Assembly (NCBI GenBank): GCA_016717725.1 | Contig: JADKFA010000019.1 | Location: forward strand, 18,197 to 82,196 | Source: Bacteroidota bacterium | GTDB lineage: Bacteria > Bacteroidota > Bacteroidia > AKYH767-A > OLB10 | Reading direction: 5' to 3' | Length of the DNA stretch: 64,000 nucleotides | Part shown: positions 36,005 to 46,165 of the stretch, in pieces | How positions within the stretch are numbered: position 1 is the first letter of the stretch | Layout: each line of letters opens with the position of its first letter | The notes under the pieces: model-generated | What the model was told of the DNA's origin: nothing | Databases searched by the model: none | Seen by the model: only the letters and a program-made list of their open reading frames with translations | Program-made: the position numbers and the translations under genes

Positions 36005-36895
36005 TTAGTCAAAAGCAGGACAACTCGCTTTTCTCTTTTTTCTTTTTCCGCTTTTGTGATTTCCACTCTTGTTTCCGCTTTTTCCCGAATCCTTGTCGTT
36101 GAATGGAGAATAGAGTAGTGAGAGACCAGCAAATACATAGGTGTCATTGTTCTTGGGATTACCTCTTCCGAATCCTTTGCGAGGGTAACCTGTTGCCAGA
36201 TTACTAGCCATTTCAACAGCTAATGCGCCTAAAGGGGTACCTGCTAATTCCATTGAATCTGCGTAATTGTTACTAAGGTCATCGAAATAATCGGTAAGCG
36301 TATAATGATTTACAATTTCCAATCGTAAAGCAAAAGCATTCGTTAACTTAAATTCGACACCGATACCATAGGGAAATGAAAAACTATACTCTTTGTAGGG
36401 AGAATCATATCCTCCGTTTTGAATATTTTGACCTTCTGTACCCAACTGACGAAGTTCAATTTCATTGCCATTAAGAATAGCAACAGGGTTGTGGTGAAAA
36501 TAAGAAACACCACCTACTAAATAAGGTGCTACTTTTCGGGTGCGACCATCGTTATATCCTAAAAGTCGATACTCGACGTCAAGCGACGTATACCAAATAT
36601 CATTTCTAAAATGTAAGTCTCTTTGTAAATTAAAATCTTGAATGGCCAAGGAATCTGCACCCACAACTTTTGCGGAAGCATAAGATCCAGTGATATAAAC
36701 TCGTTGACTTGCTTTGTAAAGCAAACCCGCTTTCCAATAGTGTGAAAATAATTTTTTATGTGTTAAAAGCCGATCGTTCATATCGCCATAATACCACGTG
36801 GTTCCCCCACCAGCAAAAAATCCCCATCTTGATTGTGCTTGTAATCCTGTAGAAAGTCCACAAAAAAGTAAAATAATAATTAATTTTTCTCGCAT
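36005..36895 (-). CDS. PorG-family outer-membrane beta-barrel (DUF6089-like)
   Basis: This 296-residue barrel protein starts with a signal peptide (cleavage near GLQAQ). It shares blocks with two genes near 61-63 kb: GDMNDRLL near the N-terminus, APYLVGGVSYFHHNPVA, the LGTEGQ motif, and TLTDYFDDLSNNYADS. In this family the aligned blocks are GxYxGDL, FHFNP, GTEGQ and the Y[LI]DDVS motif. PorG is a T9SS outer-membrane protein. This copy has a highly basic tail (about 25 residues, SGKRKKRKAS), not seen in the others, possibly a product of slippage. It lies between mfd and gpmI, away from the canonical uppS-bamA locus, so it is a paralogue. Confidence 0.8.
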   Translation of the reverse strand: MREKLIIILLFCGLSTGLQAQSRWGFFAGGGTTWYYGDMNDRLLTHKKLFSHYWKAGLLYKASQRVYITGSYASAKVVGADSLAIQDFNLQRDLHFRNDIWYTSLDVEYRLLGYNDGRTRKVAPYLVGGVSYFHHNPVAILNGNEIELRQLGTEGQNIQNGGYDSPYKEYSFSFPYGIGVEFKLTNAFALRLEIVNHYTLTDYFDDLSNNYADSMELAGTPLGALAVEMASNLATGYPRKGFGRGNPKNNDTYVFAGLSLLYSPFNDKDSGKSGNKSGNHKSGKRKKRKASCPAFD

Positions 36896-36912
36896 ATTTC
36901 TCTATAATTCTA

Positions 36913-38436
36913 TTACGAATGAGTTAGTATTGTTCCTGTCATTTCAATGGGAGGAGTAATACCCATCAAGGATAATATCGTTGGTGCGACATCTGCTAAT
37001 CGGCCATTGTTAATTTTTTTATTCTTATCGTTTGACACTAAAACGCATGGAACAGGATTGGTAGTATGTGCCGTATTCGGTGTACCATCTGCATTTATCA
37101 TCTTGTCTGCATTGCCATGATCCGCAATAATGATGAAAATATAATCTTTTTCTAAACCAGCTTTTACTACTTCACTCAAACATGAATCTACGGTTTCTAC
37201 TGCTTTAATAGCTGCTTTGAAATTTCCAGTATGTCCAACCATATCAGCATTCGCATAGTTTAAACAAATAAAGTCTGTTTTGTTTTCTTGAATGACCTTA
37301 ATCACCTCTTGAGTAACTTGGTTCGCACTCATCTCGGGCTGTAAATCGTACGTAGCTACTTTCGGTGATGGCACCATGATTCTTTGTTCTCCTTGAAAGG
37401 CTTCTTCTCTTCCCCCATTGAAGAAAAAAGTAACGTGCGGATATTTTTCAGTCTCAGCTATACGTAATTGTGTACGATGATTTGTTTCTAAAATTTCACC
37501 AAGGGTTTTTGTTAAGTTGTCTTTCTCATAGATAACTCGAATGTTCTGATATGAATCATCATATCGAGTCATGGTAACATAGTGTAGTGGAATTTTTTTC
37601 ATTGAAAATTCTGGCAAATCCATCTGAGTAAGAACTTGCGTAATTTCTCTACATCGGTCGGTACGGAAATTAAAACAAATAACAACATCATTGTCTTTTA
37701 TAGAACCAATCGCATCATTATTGGAATCAATAACAATAATCGGTTGTATAAATTCATCCGTAATATTTACATCGTAGGAAGCAAGTAAACCTGCTTTCCA
37801 ATCAAGCTGTGGATTCCCTTTTCCATGGACTAAAGCATCGTAAGCAATTTTTACTCGCTCCCATCTTTTGTCACGGTCCATGGCATAGTAACGTCCTGTA
37901 ATGCTTGCTATTTTTCCAGTGGTTGCATCAAGATGAGATTGTAATTCGTTTAGATAGTTTATTCCACCTTTTGGATCAGTATCTCTACCATCTGTGAAAG
38001 CATGAATAAATACCTTTTTTAACCCATATTCGTTGGCAAGTGTACAAAGATGTTTAAGGTGATTAATATGCGAATGTACCCCTCCATCCGATACAAGTCC
38101 CATCAAATGCAGAGCAACATTATTTTCTTTAGCATTTTTAAATGCTTCTAAAAGGATGGGTTGTTGATCCAGCGTTCTTTCTCGTACCGCTTTGTTAATG
38201 TTGGCTAACTCTTGCCAAACAATTCTTCCAGCTCCTAAATTAAGATGTCCAACTTCTGAATTTCCCATCTGCCCTTCTGGTAATCCTACATCTTCACCTG
38301 AAGTAAGAAGTTGTGAATTTGGATATTCTTTCAATAGATGATCCATAAAGGGGGTATGCGCTTGAGAAATAGCATTGCTGCTACTTTTAGGTGCTATTCC
38401 CCATCCATCTAATATAATTAAAGCCGTTTTTTGCAT
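36913..38436 (-). CDS. gpmI: 2,3-bisphosphoglycerate-independent phosphoglycerate mutase
   Basis: This glycolytic enzyme interconverts 3- and 2-phosphoglycerate using two Mn ions and a phosphoserine intermediate. It has 507 residues, the usual length. The N-terminus LIILDGWGI carries a metal-binding Asp (10), and the catalytic Ser 60 sits in QMGNSEVGHLNLGAG. Further blocks are HAFTDGRDTDPKGG, ITGRYYAMDRDKRWER, FNFRTDRCREI, CLNYANADMVGHTG and IADHGNADKM with the His and Asp metal ligands. Its -7 box (TAACTTTG) ends 28 bases upstream. The gene stands 17 bases ahead of the PorG-family barrel gene. Assignment is very secure. Confidence 0.97.
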   Translation of the reverse strand: MQKTALIILDGWGIAPKSSSNAISQAHTPFMDHLLKEYPNSQLLTSGEDVGLPEGQMGNSEVGHLNLGAGRIVWQELANINKAVRERTLDQQPILLEAFKNAKENNVALHLMGLVSDGGVHSHINHLKHLCTLANEYGLKKVFIHAFTDGRDTDPKGGINYLNELQSHLDATTGKIASITGRYYAMDRDKRWERVKIAYDALVHGKGNPQLDWKAGLLASYDVNITDEFIQPIIVIDSNNDAIGSIKDNDVVICFNFRTDRCREITQVLTQMDLPEFSMKKIPLHYVTMTRYDDSYQNIRVIYEKDNLTKTLGEILETNHRTQLRIAETEKYPHVTFFFNGGREEAFQGEQRIMVPSPKVATYDLQPEMSANQVTQEVIKVIQENKTDFICLNYANADMVGHTGNFKAAIKAVETVDSCLSEVVKAGLEKDYIFIIIADHGNADKMINADGTPNTAHTTNPVPCVLVSNDKNKKINNGRLADVAPTILSLMGITPPIEMTGTILTHS

Positions 38437-38464
38437 GTAATTACTAATACTATTTAACCAAATG

Positions 38465-38472
38465 CAAAGTTA
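38465..38472 (-). promoter_or_regulatory. -7 box of gpmI
   Basis: The minus strand reads TAACTTTG, a perfect TAnnTTTG, 28 bases before the ATG at 38436. Confidence 0.5.
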
Positions 38473-38617
38473 TTCAAAATACGGTGTATTGCATAGATTA
38501 TCTAACATAAAAGCATCAAAATCATAAGTGGAATTTTTATATGCTTTGTGGATACTACTGAAACAGTAACATTTAATGTTGCCAAAATAGTTGCCAAAGC
38601 ATTATGCGATGGTATTC

Positions 38618-39595
38618 TTAATTTCCAGCAGGAAATTTAATTTCAAATATAGAACCTTGGGGGTAGTTGTCTCTAACTTTTATTACTCCTTTGTGAAGGG
38701 TAACAATATGTTGAACAATGAATAATCCTAATCCTGTCCCTTTAGTTCTTCGAGTATCTTCATTTCCAACTCGATAAAATTTTTCGAAGATTCTTTGTTT
38801 TTCGTTCTCTGGAATGCCATTCCCTTGATCTATAACGTGAACCATTACATGCTCGTGAGAAGTACTTAGTATAATTTCAATTTTGCTCCCTTCTGGGGAG
38901 TATTTCTCGGCATTTTCAATGAGATTGAAAAATAATGAACTTAACGCTAATTTGTCTCCGAGAAGTTTAATGCCAGGAGGAATATGTTTAATAATGGTAT
39001 GCTCGTGGTCTTTTCTTAAAATATATTCTTCAATAAGAGATTCTAAAAACTGAGAAAAATCAAGTTGCTCGAAATAGAACTCGAAATTATCACTCTCAAG
39101 CCGTGCAGCGAAAAGAGCGTTTTCAACAAGATTGTGAATTCTTTCTGTTTCAATTAATGATCTTCTGATGATGGTTTGTTGCTGAGTTCGTTCAAGTTCT
39201 CTTTTCTGTAGCGTTTGTAAATTCAGCTTTACCGCTGCTAAAGGGGATTTAAACTCATGTGTAATGGATAATAAAAAATTTTTCTGTTGTCGAGCCAGAT
39301 CGAATTCTTTTCTAAACGCTTCTTTAGTTTTATAAATACCAAAAACGAGTAACCCAAGGAAAACGGATCCTTCTCCGAGAACCATCAACATCCTTTTATT
39401 TAATTCTTTATTGAAGATTAACTTTTCCGCTTGAATAGCTTCTTGGTTTAGATGACTTAGGTCAGAAATTTCTATTCGATATTGTATCACCTCTTTGTTA
39501 AGATCAATTAACATATACGCCCACCATGAAAATTGGAGTAAGATATACGCAACAAGAATATAAAAGAGAAGAAGAGGTCGAGCCATGCTTTGCAT
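38618..39595 (-). CDS. Orphan sensor histidine kinase
   Basis: The 325-residue kinase has two TM helices (about residues 8-30 and 70-90) around a short periplasmic loop. A HisKA domain follows with the phospho-acceptor His 113 in SITHEFKSPLAAV, then a complete ATPase domain: FNLIENAEKYSPEG (N-box), VIDQGNGIPENE (G1), FEKFYR (F-box) and KGTGLGLFIV (G2). No response regulator lies next to it. The promoter is unusually clear: TTTG at 39626-39629 and TACCTTTG at 39600-39607 with an 18-base spacer. The -7 box ends 4 bases before the ATG, so the transcript should be leaderless, or start at the second ATG (39586). Confidence 0.93.
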   Translation of the reverse strand: MQSMARPLLLFYILVAYILLQFSWWAYMLIDLNKEVIQYRIEISDLSHLNQEAIQAEKLIFNKELNKRMLMVLGEGSVFLGLLVFGIYKTKEAFRKEFDLARQQKNFLLSITHEFKSPLAAVKLNLQTLQKRELERTQQQTIIRRSLIETERIHNLVENALFAARLESDNFEFYFEQLDFSQFLESLIEEYILRKDHEHTIIKHIPPGIKLLGDKLALSSLFFNLIENAEKYSPEGSKIEIILSTSHEHVMVHVIDQGNGIPENEKQRIFEKFYRVGNEDTRRTKGTGLGLFIVQHIVTLHKGVIKVRDNYPQGSIFEIKFPAGN

Positions 39596-39599
39596 AATA

Positions 39600-39629
39600 C
39601 AAAGGTAAAGCTATAAAATTTAACCCAAA
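39600..39629 (-). promoter_or_regulatory. Full consensus promoter of the orphan kinase
   Basis: On the minus strand TTTG (39629-39626), 18 bases, then TACCTTTG (39607-39600). Both elements and the spacing match the Bacteroidota housekeeping promoter. Start codon 39595 follows after 4 bases. Confidence 0.7.
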
Positions 39630-39701
39630 TTGTACTTTAGTAAAATTTAGGTATAAGTCAAAAACTACTAATGGAGTTTATGTAATCGATTAAACCAGGG
39701 G

Positions 39702-42700
39702 TTAATCGTCAATTTGAGTGTTGGTCGTATTTCCGTCCACCGTTTTGATGGGTATCCAAGTGCCTTGTGGACTCAAAAACTCAATGGTGTAGTTGTCAAT
39801 ACCCGTTGCCCACTGTTCATATTTATTCCAGTTTAGGTAGACTCTGTGATCTTTCCATTTGCCTTCTAAAACGATGGATTTTCCAATATTACTCTCTTTT
39901 CCATCGATGCTGCAATCATTTACAACAATTACTTTGTATGTATAACTTTGTTGTTGAACATCAACATCCGAATCAATAAAGAAGGTAATAGTTGATGGAG
40001 TAGTGCTAACTAAGCTAAAGTTAATTTTATCAGTGCTGCGATATATTTTGTATTCTAATACACGATTTGGAAAAAGAGTAGGTGCCATCCATTCAGTCAG
40101 AATGTTTGAATTGTCAATGACGGTGGATCGAACAAGATTACTTTACTAATTCAATAAAACATTTACTGACCATATTGCAGAAGTGTCGCTCAAGGAATTG
40201 AAAGGATTTCCGCAAAGATCTAACGCTTCTACTTTGTATTCGTATTGAAAGGGACAAGTAATGGTTGAATCAATATAGTTTAAGGTGTTGCCCGAAACAT
40301 TACTGAGTAGAACAGGACTACCACTAGGTCTCTCTGTTCTGTATAAATTATAGGATCCCACGGTGCATCCTCCATAAGATGTCCAATTGATAAATAGGAT
40401 CAATCCATTTTTGCTAGTGCTAATGTCGATGGTGGTATGTGGAGTGGAACTCGTTAATGGTAATTCATAACCACAATGATCGATGGTTTGGAGTAGGTAG
40501 GTGTAAGTATTACTTTTAGTATTTAAACCATTGTCAGTATAATTACTGGTAAGTGCCGTTGACTGAAGAACTGGATTGTTGTCAGTATATATTAAGTCCC
40601 ATGCAGATGTTACTCCATTTAATCTGTATAGTTTATAGGCGACAATGTCCGTTTCAATTCCGTTGAACCAAATGATGTTTACTCGATCATCACTTAATAC
40701 ACTTACTGACGCTAGTTGATTTGCTACTGGAGGAATGGTGTCAAAGATTTCTAAGAAATCTGGTTCATTTAACGTATCTGCACAACCATTGTTGTTGGTG
40801 ACAATTAATGAAACATTATATAGTCCAGGACTAGTACATAGAAGAGATGGATTTATTTGGTTCGATGTGGTGAATCCAAAATCCCAAGAATAAGATGGTT
40901 GCAGTGTGTCAGTTAGAGTTGTAGTATAATTAACTAAATCGTTGAAGCAAGCCTGTTGATAGTTTTGTATTGAAGAAATAACAGGCGTTAATAAAGCAGT
41001 GACACCGGGATTGAAATGAAAGGTATCCGTACATCCAAAATTATTGATGGCAATCATAGTCGGATTATAATTTCCTGCAATGTTATAAGTATAACTTGGA
41101 TCACTCAATGGACTAGTAATTCCATCTCCAAAATTCCAGAAATAAGTTAATCCACCTATTGAAGAATTTGTAAACTGAACGGAAAGTGGTGTACATCCTG
41201 TATTAATGTCTACAGATGCATTGGCAGAGGGTGATGGATTTACCGTAATATTTTGTAGGGCAGTATCGCTGCATCCATTCGCGTTCGTTATGATTAACTC
41301 AATGGAATAATTGCCCGCTGAAATATTTTGTGGTGAAAAAATATTTCCATTGCCCGTGATCCCATTGCTGCATGTCCAGTTGTAATTTGGATTTTGTGTG
41401 CTTTGTGATCCATCTGTAAATTGAAAGTTAGCCGGATCACATCCTACTGTATCACTCGAAAGAATGATGGCTTCTGGTGTTTGTAAAACATCAATTCCAG
41501 AGTTAAATTGGAAGGTATCTCTGCACCCATAGGAAGTGATAGCAACTAGTTGTGGATTAAATAATCCACTTTGTAAATAAGTATGTGAAGGATTTAAAGC
41601 AGTACTTGTATTTCCATCTCCAAAAGTCCAAGCAAATTGAATAGCACCTTGAGAGTTATTAATAAATCCTGTGCTGAAACTGTTGCATCCTACCGAATCC
41701 GTCACACTTGCCGACGCAATAGGTGATGGATGTATTAGCAATTGGACAGGATAAACATAAGAAGACGTACATCCAATGGAATCTCGTGTAATTAATGAAA
41801 CGGTATAACTTCCAGTGTCGGGATAAATATGATTGGGATGACGTAACGAATCAATAGCTCCATCACCAAAGTCCCAACTCCATTGACTGGCGTTGATGGA
41901 TGAGTCGGTGAATGCAATATTTTCTCCCTGACAACCACTCAAGGTTGATATTCCAAATAATGTTAAAGTACCAGGAATAGAAATATAATCGGGTTTAAAA
42001 ATGGTATCAATACAGCCGAAACTATTAGTCGCAATAAGAGTTATTGAATAGGTACCAGGAATATAATAAATATGTTGAGGGTTTATATTCGATGATGTAC
42101 CACCATCTCCAAAAAGCCAACTAAATTGTGTAGCGTCATTGGTAGTATTTACAAAACTAATTTGTGTTGGTGAACATCCTGCCAATGAAGGAGAGAAGAA
42201 ATCAGCAACGGGTGTTGAAACATGAACCATGTCGTTGTAAACAATAGTATCAAAACATCCACCAGGAAACTCAGTAATTAATGTGACAGTATAGAAACCA
42301 TTTGCGTTGTATGTATGAGATGGATGTTGTGCCGAAGAAGTTCCGCCATCACCAAATTGCCAATTCCAACTGATGGCACCATTTGATAAATCTGTGAAAT
42401 TTGTTGTGAGTGGTAAGCAACCAATAGCCACATCAACAGTAGCCCCCGCAGCATAGTATGGGAAGGGAACTAGCTTGGCAGAATCAATGCATCCATTATT
42501 ATCCGTTATAAAAAGTACAATAGAGTCTGTTGGGTCACTTAAATAGGTATAAACTGGATTTTGTGTTTGGGCACTATCTCCATTTCCAAAATACCAATTC
42601 CATTGTACTGCCGAAGTTGAACTTTGATTGTTAAAGTTGACTGTAACCGGCATACATTGTCCACTTGTAGTAAAAGTAAATGCTGCATTTGGATCAGCAA

Positions 42701-45216
42701 CTGTCATGTAATTTGTGAATACTGTACTTACCGAACAAGAATTAATAATTGTCGTTAATGTAATTGAATAGACTCCACCTTGATGATAAGTATGTGTTGG
42801 ATCACTGTCTGTACTCGTTGTTCCATCTCCAAAATCCCATATATAACTACTTGCATTTTGTGAAGTATTTTGGAAGGTGATGGGAATATGAATACAAGCT
42901 ACATTCGGAGCAGTAAAGGATGGAATGGGATTATTAACAACTACAGGTTGTGCTAAATTAAAGGTGTCTAAACAGCCTAATGTGTCTTGAGTAATTACAG
43001 TTACTTGATAACTTCCAGCAGTGGCATAGGTATGTGATGGTTGTAGTTGATTGGAATTACTTCCATCTCCAAAAGAACCACGTAGCCGCAGTGAAGGCTG
43101 GTAAATTAGTAAGTGTAAAATCTACACTAGATCCTAAACATAAATCATACGTGGAAGCTTGTGTTGGATTCGCATATCCAAGCGTTATGGTTTCACTAAT
43201 GGAGGTCATACAACCTTCTCCCACTGTAATGTTTAATGTGATTATATAGGTTCCACTTTGTGTATAGGTGTGAGTAGGATTTGCTAATGTAGACGTGCCA
43301 CCATCTCCAAAATCCCAATTATACGCGGTTATATTTAAAGTTTGCGTAGAAAAATTAAGTACATAAGGTTTGCATGAACTGCCATAGGTGATATCAATAG
43401 GTCGAGGAATGTATGGAATAACTTTTACAATAGCGTATGGATTGAATGTTTGCGTGCAACCACCAGCCATCGCAGTTTGTAATGTCACAGTATAAATACC
43501 AGGTGTTGTATAAATGGTACTTGGTGATTGTGAAGTGGAGCTGCTTCCATTTCCAAAATTCCAGTTCCATGAATTGCTACCTATTGTAGGATCTGTAAAT
43601 GCAATTGGATTGTCTTGACAAACAAATAAAGTATCAGGAACCGTATAAGGTGTAATTCCACTTACGACCTCAATGTGATTTGATTTATAGACGGTGTCAA
43701 TACATCCAAAGGAATTAGTAACAACAAGCCACACAGTGTAAACTCCAATTGTGTTGTAAGTATGCGTTGGATTGAGTACTGTTGAGGTGGTACCATCGCC
43801 AAAACTCCAAAGATATCCTGTTATATTTATTGGATTTCCTGTATGTGTGAATTGAACCGTCATGCCAGGGCAACCAATTCTAGGCGTCGCGGTGAAGGCT
43901 GCTGTTGGTGCAAAGACTCTTACGAGTTGGTTTTTTGTTACTGCTAATTGACAACCATAAGCAGAAGTAGCGGTGAGTGTAACTGAAAAATATCCACCTT
44001 GATTGTAAGTTGTTGAAGGATTTGTGAGATAAGAGGAATCACCATTGCCGAATTTCCATGAATAGGAAGTAGCACCTACTGTTAAGTTTACAAATTGTGC
44101 TGTGTAAGGAGCACAACCACTATCCTGAACTACGGTGAAATTAACAAAAGGCATTCCATCAACATGAACTATGTTAGAAACAGTTACGCTGCCATTGCAT
44201 CCACTTGCAGTAGTTACCGTTAGTGAAACAGAATAATTTCCAACTGCATTATAAGAATGAATGGGATTACCTAAAGTAGAGGTAGTGCCATCACCAAAAT
44301 CCCATAACCAAGAAGTTGAATTGGGAACCGTGCAGTCAAATTGAATAGTTACATTTCCACAACCACCACTATCACTCATTGTAAAAGAGGGAATGAGTGA
44401 GTTTCCAATGGTGATGTTATTGGAGGAATAAGCCGTATCAATGCAACCGTTGTTAGAGGTTACAATGAGTCGAATAGGGTAAGATCCCGGAGCAGCATAT
44501 TGATGCGAAGGATTTTGGACTGATGAAGTATTACCATCACCAAAATTCCAGTCCCAATTGGAAATATTGCTCGCCGTTCCCGTAAATTGAAAAATGGTAT
44601 TTACATCACACGATGAATATTGGTTTGCACTTATTTGTGCTAAGGGAGATGGGTTTATCGTAATGTAATTGCTTTTAATTTCTATGTCTTGACACCCGTA
44701 TATATTTGTAGCAATTAATTTTATATTATAAGTGCCTGGTGTATTGTATTGGTGATTTGTGCTGGTTGCATTGGAAGAGCTACCATCACCAAAGTCCCAG
44801 ATATACGAAGAAGCACCCGTTGAAGTATTCGTAAAAGTAATGGACTCAGAGGAGCAGACAGAGAATGGAGATGCAGTAAAATTAGCAACAGGATCACCTA
44901 GAATAGTGATTACTCCCGTGGCAGTATCTTTTCCACCAGTGGCAGAAGTGGCAATTAATACAACGGTGTAGGTTCCAGCATTAATATAAGACGAGGAAGG
45001 ATGTTGTAAACTTGAATTGTTTCCATTTCCTAATGTCCACTGATAACTGATCGCTCCCGAAGAAGTATTCGTAAAATTAATAAGTAAAGGTGCGCAGCCA
45101 CTATCCTGACTCGTTGTAAACGAAGCTACGGGCACTTGGGCCCGTAGCATTGTTGTTGTCAACAAAAGAAATAGGCCTAAGTAATTTTTTAAAAATTCTT
45201 TTGCCAGTCTATTCAT
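39702..45216 (-). pseudogene. Giant PKD-repeat surface protein, frameshifted and lacking a sorting tail
   Basis: This is a secreted adhesin-like protein of about 1,838 residues when joined. It starts with a signal peptide (cleavage near LRAQ) and then has about 17 PKD domains, each marked by W-x-F-G-[DN]-G (IWDFGDGSSS, LWDFGDGTTST and so on), followed by fibronectin-like segments (VAYKLYRL, SYNLYRTERP). Segment one (43057-45216) shifts frame at 43071-43074, where TTTT would be TTT (TWFFGDGSNS). Segment two ends at a TAG at 40146-40148 with TAA immediately after. The same frame then continues as SNLVRSTVIDNSNILTEWMA to 39702. No gliding/T9SS C-terminal domain follows, although such proteins normally end in one. 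Confidence 0.82.
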
Positions 45217-45273
45217 ATCATTTCTTAACCACTGTTTGGCAAATTGGTTTTAATAGTTATTTTATTTTTTTCT

Positions 45274-45846
45274 TTATTTATTTTCTTCTTCACCTTGTGC
45301 GAAGTTTTCAAAATTGCTGGCTTGATTGATTACAGATCCAACTGAACTGTAAAGTTGCGTACCTTCTTTTGTAATTTTCTTTACACGATAGTAAGCAAAC
45401 CCAGCTGGTGGAGCCTGATCAATCCATGAATAGTATAATTCTATTTCAGCGCCGATACCTTCTTTAATACCTGCTGATTTGAATTCTCTTCCATCGGTAG
45501 ATCTTTCAATAATGTAAACGCAATCTTCAGATTCATTTTTAGAAGTCCAACTCACAAAAACTTTCCCGCTGTTGTAAACAGTGTTGTAGTTGTGAATATT
45601 TACTTCAGGCTGACTGCCAGCTAAACTCATGGGCGCACTATTTTGCATAGTGCCTTGCGCCACTCCTGTACCTGCTACAGCCATCAATAAAATAAATACA
45701 ATGGTTTCTATCAAGAATAAGAACTTGAAAGCAGAACCTTTTTGCTCATCGCGATTATAATAACGTTTGGGCTTGTTGTACATCATCATTCTGTTTTCGC
45801 GAATGGTTTTGTAGAAATCTTCGTTGTGTGCTTGGTGATTCATCAT
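45274..45846 (-). CDS. Membrane-anchored protein with one fibronectin-like domain
   Basis: I do not recognise a named family for this 190-residue protein. Residues 1-37 are polar and basic (IRENRMMMYNKPKRYYNRDE), about 42-64 form a TM helix (FKFLFLIETIVFILLMAVAG), and 95-175 form a small beta domain. That domain matches the segment which in many T9SS cargo proteins precedes the sorting tail: GKVFVSWTSKNESEDCVYIIERSTDGREF, then YYRVKKITKEGTQLYSSVG. The tail is acidic (QGEEENK). It lies 57 bases upstream of the PKD protein on the same strand and may be cotranscribed with it. A free-standing, membrane-tethered form of this domain is unusual. Confidence 0.65.
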   Translation of the reverse strand: MMNHQAHNEDFYKTIRENRMMMYNKPKRYYNRDEQKGSAFKFLFLIETIVFILLMAVAGTGVAQGTMQNSAPMSLAGSQPEVNIHNYNTVYNSGKVFVSWTSKNESEDCVYIIERSTDGREFKSAGIKEGIGAEIELYYSWIDQAPPAGFAYYRVKKITKEGTQLYSSVGSVINQASNFENFAQGEEENK

Positions 45847-46165
45847 ATTTTAATATTTTGATCAGTGTCAATTTACATGCATCTATACGTTGAAGTAGGG
45901 GGTATAGGTTACATTTCTGTCATTTGTAAGAAATTAGTAGATATTTACCTTTTTTTTGACCAAAAACGTCCATAATAGAAATTGACTATCAATGTTTTTG
46001 GCGCAAACTTACCTTTCGGTTTACGTCTTCCTATGGTCGTAGGTTTCAAAAATTCGAACCATAATACAGGTTTATTTGACTTTTTATAGGCTATAACCTT
46101 TCTATGATCACTTGCGTATTAAGAAGGACAAACAAGAAATGTAATCTTATTAATTAACCCAACAC
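45847..46165. other. Divergent intergenic region, no gene seen
   Basis: These 319 bases separate the minus-strand PKD cluster from a plus-strand gene. They must hold both promoters. Near-consensus boxes occur (for example TACCTTTC at about 46010) but none is convincing, and no conserved structure or small frame stands out. Confidence 0.5.

Noticed and set aside
30245..40148. Reassignment of a stop codon
   Set aside because: TAA and TAG end the great majority of genes here in the normal way; only the M4 and PKD genes carry internal ones.
43034..43249. Plus-strand frame opposite the PKD frameshift
   Set aside because: It is antisense to repeated PKD coding sequence and has no support of its own.
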